Origin: Hyphomicrobiaceae bacterium
GTDB lineage: Bacteria > Pseudomonadota > Alphaproteobacteria > Rhizobiales > Hyphomicrobiaceae
Assembly (NCBI GenBank): GCA_017353825.1
Contig: JAFMSC010000031.1
Coordinates: 10,944-18,962, forward strand
Reading direction: 5' to 3'
DNA length: 8,019 nt
Position numbers and translations under genes: made by a program. Positions 1 to 5,117 of this stretch are shown one piece after another. The notes beneath the pieces were generated by a model. It made no database searches. It saw only the letters and a program-made list of their open reading frames with translations, and was not told the DNA's origin. Position 1 is the stretch's first letter; every line of letters starts with the position of its first letter.

Positions 1-1019
1 CGAAGGCTGCGACCTTCATCAGCGCCAATCCGAACGCTTCGACCGAGGCGACCTCTGCCGCGGCGCGGTCCGCTTCAAGCTCTCGATTGCGGTGAATTTG
101 GCTCTCGTTCCGAGAAAAGACCTCCAGCATGAAGGCCAATAGCGCATTTGCGGGCATGGCAGCCAACCGGGCCCCCCAATGCCGGGCGCTAGCCAAGGAA
201 AGGGAACGAAGCGCCGACAGCAGGCCGATGTACACCGGGGCAAATCGCAAGCTGTAGAGGGTGTCCTCGCCGCGGAAATGCCCAAGCTCGTGGCCGATGA
301 TCGCCGTCATCTCGTCATGGGTAAGAACTCTGCAAAGCGGCAAGGATATGAACAGGGTTTCTCCCTGTAGAGGCTGCGGGTGGCCAAGGACCAAGACTTT
401 GGCGCTGGTAGCGAAGAACGTTGGATCCAGACCAACGACAATGTTGTCCGGGCGTCGAGCGCCAAGGCGCCGCGCCACCGCACCGACGAGGTCGTGGATC
501 TCAGCGTGAGCTTGTCGATCGAGGAGCTTGCCCGCAACACGCGCCTGGAACCTGCCGCCAAGGGCAAGTGCGTGCATGATGAGCGCGACGCCGACAAGCA
601 ATCCACCAACGCCAATAACAGCGGGCAACACGCCAGGCACACTTTGCGTGGTGAAGCTCGTGCCAAGGTATGCCGCGTAGAGCAGAATGGCCACCTGAGC
701 CAAGACGATCATGGACAAGGCGACGAGAGAAATACGCACAAGCCCGGGAAATACGATGCCAAGCCAACGGCGGTTGGTGCCGGTCAGAAGAGAAGCGACC
801 CAGAATACCAGCGGCAATAGGAGGCCTACGGCGCCAGCAACGGCGCTGATATTTCGCAGCAGCTCGATGCCCTCGCCGAGTTGGTTGCAGTGCGGGGCGG
901 AAACTCAAGGTGCAAGAAGCGCCCGCGTCGATCTGGTAGCGGACGACGGAGGCAACCGTCCATCCCAGTGCTGGAACGGCCAGCAGCACACACAGTAGGT
1001 AGACAAGCCGCTTCACCAC
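1..1019 (-). CDS. M48 family membrane zinc metallopeptidase, C-terminus off the window, apparent frameshift
   Basis: A minus-strand gene reads from a GTG at 1019 (or a second GTG at 1016, better spaced, 6 bases, from AGGGGA at 1028-1023) and runs off the left edge. The first ~40 residues (MVKRLVYLLCVLLAV...) form an N-terminal hydrophobic anchor or signal. The catalytic part is in another frame, which is open without stops from about 904 to base 2, so one extra base (or two missing) lies around 893-907, perhaps in the C-rich run at 894-900. The second frame shows three hydrophobic segments (about 860-780, 766-660, 625-545), then the zinc motif HELGH at 292-278 and the third-ligand motif ExxxD (RELEADR) at 85-65, the M48 signature. 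Known family role: membrane-associated zinc endopeptidase, often in envelope protein quality control. Both metal-binding motifs are intact, so the break may be recent, an assembly error, or translation may begin internally (ATG at 712 is in frame). Family call sure; gene integrity uncertain. Confidence 0.82.
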
Positions 1020-1298
1020 GATTCCCCTGCCGACATCCGTCCACCCTTTCCCTATGCCTCAGGATGCCGCGCCAGCGAGCGATGGCATACCAGGTTTGCG
1101 GTGTCATGCGCGCCGCACCCCAATAATGCACGCAGCTGGCGAGGCCCTACTCTCTGCCGTGTTGCCCTTTTGTGGAGCGGGAGCCGACGAGGCAATTCAG
1201 TGGTTCGCGTTGGCTCACCCGCGGCATTCGCAGGGTTGACCCAAGCCTCTGTCTCGCCGGATGCCCGCGGCGGTGGCCTGGCGCAGTAGGGGTATGGC

Positions 1299-1331
1299 GG
1301 ATCGAGGCGTAGGGGCGTAATTCGTCGATCC
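1299..1331. repeat. Imperfect hairpin beside the REP-like element
   Basis: GGATCGA at 1299-1305 is repeated inverted as TCGATCC at 1325-1331, with a 19-base spacer that includes GCGTAGGGGCGTAATTCG. GTAGGGG also occurs just upstream at about 1286-1292. The wording resembles a degenerate half of the REP-like hairpin 22 bases further on. It may be part of a paired REP arrangement; this is inference. Confidence 0.4.
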
Positions 1332-1352
1332 ACGCGCAAGATGACGGGCTGC

Positions 1353-1381
1353 GGCGGATTACGGGCTTCGCCTAATCCGCC
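1353..1381. repeat. REP-like palindromic hairpin
   Basis: Perfect 9-base arms, GGCGGATTA (1353-1361) and TAATCCGCC (1373-1381), enclose an 11-base loop that can itself pair GGC/GCC around TTC. Hairpins with the core GGCGGATTA...TAATCCGCC are recurrent dispersed repeats in proteobacterial genomes and usually lie between genes. There is no T-run on either side, so this is not a typical intrinsic terminator. It sits about 150 bases before the EthD-like gene in a divergent gap. Confidence 0.7.
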
Positions 1382-1450
1382 CTCCTTCGGCTAGGTCGCG
1401 GGCATCCGCGTCGTTCGGCGATGGGCTGGTAGGCCCTTGTTGTCTGGGCT

Positions 1451-1487
1451 CAGGTCCGACGATTTCGTCTGTTTCTCGCCGGACCTG
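1451..1487. repeat. Inverted repeat upstream of the EthD-like gene
   Basis: CAGGTCCG (1451-1458) and CGGACCTG (1480-1487) are perfect 8-base inverted arms separated by 21 bases. A competing smaller hairpin, GACG (1458-1461) with CGTC (1466-1469), lies inside. The element ends about 30 bases before the ribosome-binding site of the gene starting at 1529, so it could be an operator or a structured leader. Its function is not shown by the sequence. Confidence 0.45.
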
Positions 1488-1516
1488 GAGTAGAAGCGAT
1501 CCATCCGCCCATAAAT

Positions 1517-1524
1517 GGAGGAGA
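1517..1524 (+). promoter_or_regulatory. Ribosome-binding site of the EthD-like gene
   Basis: GGAGGAGA ends 4 bases before the ATG at 1529, a near-ideal Shine-Dalgarno match that fixes this start. Confidence 0.75.
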
Positions 1525-1528
1525 CATC

Positions 1529-1840
1529 ATGGCAGTCACCATCTTCGTCGTCCGGGCCAGCGTCACCAAGGACAAGGAGGACGCGTTCAACACGTGGTAC
1601 AATACGGAACATGTGCCGCAGGTGTTGCAGTACAACGGCGCCGTGAGCGCCCGGCGCTACAAGCAGATCCTGGGGGAGGACAAGCTCGAATACATGGCGG
1701 TGTACGAGTTCGCGAGCGAGGCGGTGTTCCGCCGCTTCATGGCGTCCGACCACCTCAAGACGCTCATCAGCGAGTACGATGCTCACTTTGGAGGCGTCTC
1801 GGAGCGCGCCCGCTCGGCCTACGTGCAGGTGTGGCCGTGA
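1529..1840 (+). CDS. Small dimeric alpha/beta-barrel (EthD-like) protein
   Basis: A complete 103-residue protein from ATG 1529 to TGA 1838-1840, with a strong ribosome-binding site. It has no signal peptide or membrane segment, so it is cytosolic. The sequence shows the ferredoxin-like beta-alpha-beta layout of the dimeric alpha/beta-barrel superfamily: strand MAVTIFVVRA (1-10), a helix carrying WYNTEHVP (23-30), strand AVSARRYK (38-45), strand YMAVYEF (55-61), helix 62-84 and a final strand AYVQVWP. The W-Y/N-x-E-H-x-P motif near residue 25 is typical of EthD-like and related short proteins, some of which are accessory to monooxygenase pathways or bind small organics. No catalytic role can be assigned. 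It stands alone, convergent with the gene ending at 1946. Low-specificity alternatives are an antibiotic-biosynthesis-monooxygenase-like fold or a DUF of the same superfamily. Confidence 0.82.
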   Translation: MAVTIFVVRASVTKDKEDAFNTWYNTEHVPQVLQYNGAVSARRYKQILGEDKLEYMAVYEFASEAVFRRFMASDHLKTLISEYDAHFGGVSERARSAYVQVWP

Positions 1841-1945
1841 CGGCGGTCAAGGTTTGGGGCGAACACGGCGAGGACCCACTCTGGCCAAGGTCGATTGCTC
1901 GGGTGTTGTCGGGTCTTCATTGGGCTTGGCCGGGCTCGAGCCAGC
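1841..1945. other. Convergent gap, no recognisable terminator
   Basis: These 105 bases separate two genes whose 3' ends face each other. A 10-base palindrome, GGCTCGAGCC, lies at 1933-1942, just past the stop of the minus-strand gene. There is no adjacent T-run on either strand, so I do not call an intrinsic terminator. Confidence 0.35.
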
Positions 1946-2332
1946 CTACGCCGGCGGGTGTCCGCGTCGGACGGCCCGGCGCAGCGCGGCGAACAAGCCG
2001 GGCAGGTCACCGGCGAAGTCCTCGATGCGTTCCGGTGTGAGATCACCGCTGGGCGGCTGAAGCTCGGCCTCGACATGGCCGCTCGGCGGGCTCCACACGA
2101 CGGCGGCGGACTTGATCGCGAGTGCCCCGCCTGAACTCCCGAGCGAGATACGCAGAGTGACGAGGTCCGCCAGGTCGGGAGCAACATCGGGCAGAATGCA
2201 CGCGATGGCAAGGCCGCCGCTCCCCAAGTCGGAGACCCTCACAGTGAGGTGGGGAAACTCCGCCCGCAGCCTGCCCGCCCAACCCTTGAGCACGGGAAGG
2301 ATGCGCTGATCCAGGTGCGAGGCGGGGCCCAT
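1946..2332 (-). CDS. Hypothetical protein, 128 residues, family not recognised
   Basis: The minus-strand frame runs from ATG at 2332 to TAG at 1948-1946. The open frame extends upstream to 2635, but ATG 2332 is preceded by TTGAGG with GAGG 5 bases before it, and the sequence upstream reads like spacer (Pro, Trp and Arg rich, no regular structure). From 2332 the protein looks genuine: a helix LDQRILPVLKGWAGRLRAEFP (7-27), strands HLTVRVSD (28-35) and LAIACILP (41-48), VTLRISLG (58-65), ALAIKSAAVVW (70-80), HVEAEL (86-91), then LTPERIEDFAGDLPGLFAALRRAVRRG (98-124) as a C-terminal helix pair. There is no signal peptide, membrane span or metal motif, so it is probably a small soluble alpha/beta protein. 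It is convergent with the EthD-like gene and divergent from the transporter operon. I do not assign a function. Confidence 0.62.
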   Translation of the reverse strand: MGPASHLDQRILPVLKGWAGRLRAEFPHLTVRVSDLGSGGLAIACILPDVAPDLADLVTLRISLGSSGGALAIKSAAVVWSPPSGHVEAELQPPSGDLTPERIEDFAGDLPGLFAALRRAVRRGHPPA

Positions 2333-2407
2333 GGCGGCCTCAAGTCGATACGCGCTGCCCCAGTCGGGCGCCGGCGGACCCAACCCCCAGGGGCGTCCGC
2401 CGCGATA

Positions 2408-2426
2408 AGGTCGGGCTGCCCGACTT
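2408..2426. repeat. Compact near-perfect palindrome
   Basis: GTCGGGC (2410-2416) and GCCCGAC (2418-2424) flank a single T, with A-T pairing also possible at 2408/2426. A one-base centre is too tight for a stable RNA hairpin loop without opening the inner pairs. It could be a dimeric-protein site about 80 bases upstream of the minus-strand gene's start at 2332. No regulator is identified. Confidence 0.4.
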
Positions 2427-2481
2427 GGCCAGCATAGATCAAAACCTTGCGTGTGTCCCGCGGTGGACGCCGGCATTGCTA

Positions 2482-2500
2482 CCGTGCCCGCAGGGCACGG
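2482..2500. repeat. Perfect 8-base hairpin
   Basis: CCGTGCCC (2482-2489) and GGGCACGG (2493-2500) enclose the loop GCA, giving a strong all-GC stem. There is no T-run, so it is not an intrinsic terminator. It is followed by the palindrome GGCGGCCGCC at 2507-2516 and by GCCGCC/GGCGGC at 2574-2586. It may be a REP-type repeat; whether copies exist elsewhere cannot be seen here. Confidence 0.5.
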
Positions 2501-2687
2501 ATGACTGGCGGCCGCCGCAAGGTTAACGTGACGGGTACTGGACCGGAACGGCATCAGCGTGCGGTGCGGGTCAGCCGCCAGGCGGCGGTGCACAATCTGC
2601 GCGAGACCGCCCCAAATCCGCAGCCACTCACCCAAGCCGGGGTGATGCCCAGGACGGGGAGCTCAAATTCCGGCCCCAGTGGCCTCT

Positions 2688-2706
2688 GAGCCGAATTCCT
2701 CGGCTC
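2688..2706. repeat. Inverted repeat upstream of the transporter operon
   Basis: GAGCCGA (2688-2694) and TCGGCTC (2700-2706) are perfect 7-base arms around the 5-base loop ATTCC. It lies 200 bases before the binding-protein start. It could be a weak hairpin or a protein site. Confidence 0.4.
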
Positions 2707-2735
2707 TGAGAACCTGTGCGGGCCACAACGGAACG

Positions 2736-2765
2736 AGTCGGGGAGGCGCCGATTTTTCCCCGACT
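2736..2765. repeat. Perfect 9-base inverted repeat upstream of the transporter operon
   Basis: AGTCGGGGA (2736-2744) and TCCCCGACT (2757-2765) are separated by 12 bases that include GGCGCC and part of a T-run (TTTTT, 2753-2757). The T-run is inside the loop rather than after the stem, so this is not a standard terminator. It lies about 40 bases upstream of a candidate -35 and could be an operator or activator site. Confidence 0.5.
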
Positions 2766-2766
2766 G

Positions 2767-2802
2767 CCGACGCCCGACCCGTTTGCGTCGGTCACAACGG
2801 GT
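2767..2802. repeat. Two overlapping alternative inverted repeats
   Basis: CCGACGC (2767-2773) pairs with GCGTCGG (2785-2791). ACCCGTT (2777-2783) can instead pair with AACGGGT (2796-2802). The two pairings interleave. The octamer CACAACGG occurs at 2793-2800 and also at 2724-2731, on either side of the 9-base repeat. This arrangement abuts the candidate promoter and suggests a regulatory region, which is inference. Confidence 0.4.
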
Positions 2803-2803
2803 G

Positions 2804-2832
2804 TTGCCGAGATGAGGCTCGTCCCGCAATAT
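2804..2832 (+). promoter_or_regulatory. Weak candidate sigma-70-type promoter for the transporter operon
   Basis: TTGCCG (2804-2809) and CAATAT (2827-2832) are spaced 17 bases apart, which would place the transcript start near 2839 and leave a leader of about 65 bases before ATG 2906. The hexamers match the consensus only partly (4/6 and 3/6), and many GC-rich bacteria deviate from it, so this is only a candidate. Confidence 0.28.
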
Positions 2833-2893
2833 CGCCCGACGGCGACGGTACAGGAGCTGCACAAGCCCGACAGGTACCGGAAAAATAGGGCAT

Positions 2894-2899
2894 GGGGGA
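2894..2899 (+). promoter_or_regulatory. Ribosome-binding site of the binding-protein gene
   Basis: GGGGGA lies 6 bases before ATG 2906. The nearby ATG at 2892 is in another frame, and the signal peptide begins properly from 2906. Confidence 0.6.
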
Positions 2900-2905
2900 A
2901 TCTGC

Positions 2906-4090
2906 ATGTCAGGGACCGACTGGCTCGGCCGCATCTGTTGCGCGGCGGTGGGGGTGATCGCGGGACTGGCGTTTGCCGGCACGGCGTGGGCCCAGGAGCT
3001 GAAGATCGGCGTGATGGCGGTGCTGTCCGGCCCGCAGGCCATCCTCGGCAGCCAGCTGCGCGATGGCTTCATGCTCGGTGTCAAGCACGCCGGGGGCAAG
3101 CTGGGCGGGCTCACCACCACCGTCACCGTGCAGGACGACGAGCTGAAGCCAGATGTGGCGGTGGGCAAGGTCAAGCAGCTGATCGAACGCGACAAGGTCG
3201 ATTTCGTCGTCGGCCCCGTGTTCTCCAACATCCTGCTGGCGATCCAGCGACCGGTCACCGAGGCCAAAGTGTTCTTGATCAGCCCGAATGCAGGCCCATC
3301 GCCGCTGGCCGGCAAGGGCTGCGATCCCTATTTCTTCGTCACCTCCTACCAGAACGATCAGCCGCCGGAGGTGCTCGGCAAGTATGCCCAGGACAAGGGG
3401 TACAAGAAGGCCTTCCTGCTGGCGCCGAACTATCAGGCCGGCAAGGACATGATCGGCGGCTTCAAGAAGCACTTCAAAGGCGAGATCGCCGACGAAGTCT
3501 ACACGCCTCTCGGCCAGCTCGACTTCTCCGCCGAGCTCGCCCGCATCGCCGCCGCCAAGCCCGATGCGTTCTTCGTCTTCATGCCCGGCGGCATGGGCGT
3601 CAATCTCGTCAAGCAGTATCGCCAGGCGGGGCTTGAGAAGATCCCGTTCCTATCTGTGTTCACGGTGGACGAATCCACCCTACCTGCCCAGCAGGACGCG
3701 GCGGTGGGCTTCCTGTCCGGGATGACCTGGGCGCCCGACGCCAACACGCCCGAGAACAAGAGGTTCGTCGCGGACTTCGAGAAGGCGTACGGCTACGTGC
3801 CCGGCAGCTATGCCATGCAGGCCTACGACGCGGCCCAGCTGATCGGCAGCGCGGTCAAGGCGGTGGGCGGCAATCTCGCCGACAAGCACGCGCTGCGCGC
3901 CGCCATCAGGAAGGCCGACTTCAAGTCGGTGCGCGGTGCGTTCCGCTTCAACAGCAACGGCTATCCGATCCAGGATTTCTACCTCGTGAAGGTCGCCAAG
4001 CGCGCGGACGGCAAGTACCAGACGGAGATCGTGCAGAAGATCTTCCAGGACTACGCCGACGACCACGCCGCCGACTGCCCCCTGAAGTGA
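2906..4090 (+). CDS. ABC transporter periplasmic substrate-binding protein (HAAT/LIV type, probably aromatic-acid-like ligand)
   Basis: A complete 394-residue secreted protein. Residues 1-29 are a Sec signal peptide (MSGTDWLGR, hydrophobic core, GTAWA), with likely cleavage between AWA and QELKIG. The mature part is a type I periplasmic-binding fold: IGVMAVLSGPQAILGSQLRDGF as the first strand and helix, DFVVGPVFSNILLAI, FLISPNAGPS in the ligand cleft, FFVTSYQNDQ, YKKAFLLAPNYQAGKD in the second lobe, FVFMPGGMGVNLVKQYRQAG, FLSVFTVDESTLP, and a C-terminal NGYPIQDFYLVKVAKR. Cysteines in GKGCDP and ADCPLK could form a disulfide. It captures substrate in the periplasm and delivers it to the permeases encoded downstream. 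The sequence style recalls the aromatic-acid binders of this family (such as the p-coumarate-type proteins of Rhodopseudomonas) more than LivJ/LivK; this is from memory, so the ligand is inference. It is the first gene of the operon, with 100 bases before the next start. Confidence 0.93.
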   Translation: MSGTDWLGRICCAAVGVIAGLAFAGTAWAQELKIGVMAVLSGPQAILGSQLRDGFMLGVKHAGGKLGGLTTTVTVQDDELKPDVAVGKVKQLIERDKVDFVVGPVFSNILLAIQRPVTEAKVFLISPNAGPSPLAGKGCDPYFFVTSYQNDQPPEVLGKYAQDKGYKKAFLLAPNYQAGKDMIGGFKKHFKGEIADEVYTPLGQLDFSAELARIAAAKPDAFFVFMPGGMGVNLVKQYRQAGLEKIPFLSVFTVDESTLPAQQDAAVGFLSGMTWAPDANTPENKRFVADFEKAYGYVPGSYAMQAYDAAQLIGSAVKAVGGNLADKHALRAAIRKADFKSVRGAFRFNSNGYPIQDFYLVKVAKRADGKYQTEIVQKIFQDYADDHAADCPLK

Positions 4091-4118
4091 GGGCGCAGAC
4101 CCTGCGGGCCTGACCCTC
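4089..4118 (+). repeat. Possible stem-loop between binding-protein and permease genes
   Basis: An inner stem CGCAG (4094-4098) / CTGCG (4102-4106) with a 3-base loop lies within outer arms GAGGG (4089-4093) and CCCTC (4114-4118). It begins at the stop codon of the binding-protein gene. Stem-loops at this place in binding-protein-dependent operons can protect the upstream mRNA and lower downstream expression. There is no T-run, so I do not call a full terminator. The fold has not been computed. Confidence 0.35.
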
Positions 4119-4190
4119 CGGATGCCGGGCGTCGGCGGTCGGGCAATCGGGACAAAGCAACGGCGACCGCACGACCCCCGCAGTGCACCC

Positions 4191-5117
4191 ATGTCCGCTA
4201 CCTTGTTTGTCGTCCAGGTCCTCAACGGTCTGCAGCTCGGCATCCTGCTGTTCCTGGTGGCGGCGGGGCTCACCCTGGTGTTCGGGGTGATGGACTTCAT
4301 CAATCTGGCTCACGGCGTCCAGTACATGCTGGGGGCCTACCTGGCCGTCATGCTGTACACCCTGACGGGCAGCGCCCTCGCCAGCATCGCACTCACCCTG
4401 CCGGCCTCGCTCGTCGCCGGTCTGGTCCTGGAGGTGCTGGTGTTCCGTCACCTCTATGGCCGCCACCATTTGGAGCAGGTGCTGGCCACTTTCGGCGTCA
4501 TCCTGTTCCTCAATCAGGCGGTGAAGATCGTCTGGGGCCCGGCACCGCTCAACATGCCGCCGCCCGACTTCCTCGCCGGCTCCATCCCGCTGATGGAAGG
4601 CCTGCGCTATCCCGTGTACCGCTTCGCCATCATGGCGGCAGGCCTGGCCGTGGCGGTGGCGCTCTATCTCGGCATCACATCCACCCGGGCCGGCATGCTG
4701 GTGCGCGCCGGCGCCACCAACGCGCCCATGGTCTGCGCGCTCGGCGTCGACATCAGGCGGCTGTTCACCATCGTGTTCGGCTGCGGCGCCATGCTGGCGG
4801 GCTTCGCCGGAGCCATGGTGGCGCCCATCCTCTCCGTCGAGCCCGGCATGGGCGACCAGATCCTGATCCTCGCCTTCGTCGTGATCGTCATCGGCGGTAT
4901 CGGCTCGATCCTTGGCGCCTTCATCTCCGCCTTGCTGGTCGGCATCATCGACACGCTGGGGCGTTCCTTCGCCACCGACGTGTTGCGCTTGTTCCTGAGC
5001 CCCAGCGCGGCGCGCATCATCGGACCGGCGCTGGCCTCCATGACCATCTACCTGTTAATGGCCGCCGTGCTGGCTGTGCGCCCTGCCGGCCTGTTCCCGG
5101 CCAGGAGACGCGCCTGA
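4191..5117 (+). CDS. livH: LivH-type ABC transporter permease
   Basis: An inner-membrane permease of 308 residues, the usual LivH size. The frame is open back to ATG 4122, but I start at ATG 4191 because family members begin right at the first membrane segment (MSATLFVVQVLNGLQLGILLFLVAAGLTLVFG), and the 23 upstream residues are Arg/Pro-rich and unlike a LivH N-terminus. Neither start has a clear Shine-Dalgarno. Visible features are FGVMDFINLAHG (31-42), about eight hydrophobic segments, and the cytoplasmic coupling motif GGIGSILGAF (235-244), the equivalent of the EAA loop that contacts the ATPases. It should pair with the LivM-like protein to form the channel. Its TGA overlaps the next ATG by one base (5117), so translation is coupled. 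The substrate follows the binding protein and is probably not branched-chain amino acids alone. Confidence 0.92.
   Translation: MSATLFVVQVLNGLQLGILLFLVAAGLTLVFGVMDFINLAHGVQYMLGAYLAVMLYTLTGSALASIALTLPASLVAGLVLEVLVFRHLYGRHHLEQVLATFGVILFLNQAVKIVWGPAPLNMPPPDFLAGSIPLMEGLRYPVYRFAIMAAGLAVAVALYLGITSTRAGMLVRAGATNAPMVCALGVDIRRLFTIVFGCGAMLAGFAGAMVAPILSVEPGMGDQILILAFVVIVIGGIGSILGAFISALLVGIIDTLGRSFATDVLRLFLSPSAARIIGPALASMTIYLLMAAVLAVRPAGLFPARRRA
5103..5107 (+). promoter_or_regulatory. Ribosome-binding site of the LivM-like gene
   Basis: AGGAG lies inside the end of the LivH-like gene, 9 bases before the ATG at 5117, supporting that start. Confidence 0.55.

Larger units (their letters stand above)
1020..1528. 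other. Divergent intergenic gap with REP-like and other inverted repeats
   Basis: No convincing gene is visible in these 509 bases between the divergently read peptidase and EthD-like genes. Short open frames exist on both strands, but they lack ribosome-binding sites and recognisable protein sequence. The right half holds inverted repeats at 1299-1331, 1353-1381 and 1451-1487, listed separately. Both flanking genes must have their promoters here, but I could not pick a convincing -35/-10 pair. Confidence 0.6.
2333..2905. other. Gene-poor gap rich in inverted repeats
   Basis: The 573 bases between the divergent hypothetical gene and the transporter operon contain no frame that I believe to be coding. 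The open frames here either extend a neighbour's frame or lack a start signal and recognisable sequence. What stands out is a run of perfect short inverted repeats: 2408-2426, 2482-2500, 2574-2586, 2688-2706, 2736-2765 and 2767-2791. The last 220 bases should include the operon's control region. Confidence 0.55.

Noticed and set aside
380..820. A 146-codon plus-strand frame
   Set aside because: It is antisense to the peptidase and contains charged low-complexity sequence without a ribosome-binding site.
501..1019. Treating the 172-codon frame from GTG 1019 as a complete protein
   Set aside because: Only the first ~40 residues look real. After about 900 the good M48 sequence is in another frame, and this frame becomes Arg/Trp/His-rich.
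1933..1942. Palindrome GGCTCGAGCC as a bidirectional terminator between convergent genes
   Set aside because: There is no loop and no T-run on either strand, so it does not fit an intrinsic terminator.
2333..2635. The N-terminal 101 codons of the long minus-strand frame ending at 1946
   Set aside because: No regular protein structure, no start signal, and it crosses the hairpin cluster. ATG 2332 has a Shine-Dalgarno and is preferred.
2554..3315. A 253-codon open frame on the minus strand
   Set aside because: It lies mostly antisense to the clear binding-protein gene and reads as low-complexity Ser/Thr/Pro/Arg sequence; a GC-rich shadow.
2716..3636. A 306-codon plus-strand frame beginning before the binding-protein gene
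   Set aside because: It overlaps the binding-protein gene in another frame and becomes Arg/Gln/Gly-rich with no recognisable domain.
4122..4190. An extended start for the LivH-like permease at ATG 4122
   Set aside because: The 23 extra residues are Arg/Pro-rich, have no Shine-Dalgarno, and are unlike LivH N-termini; the family begins at the segment starting at 4191.
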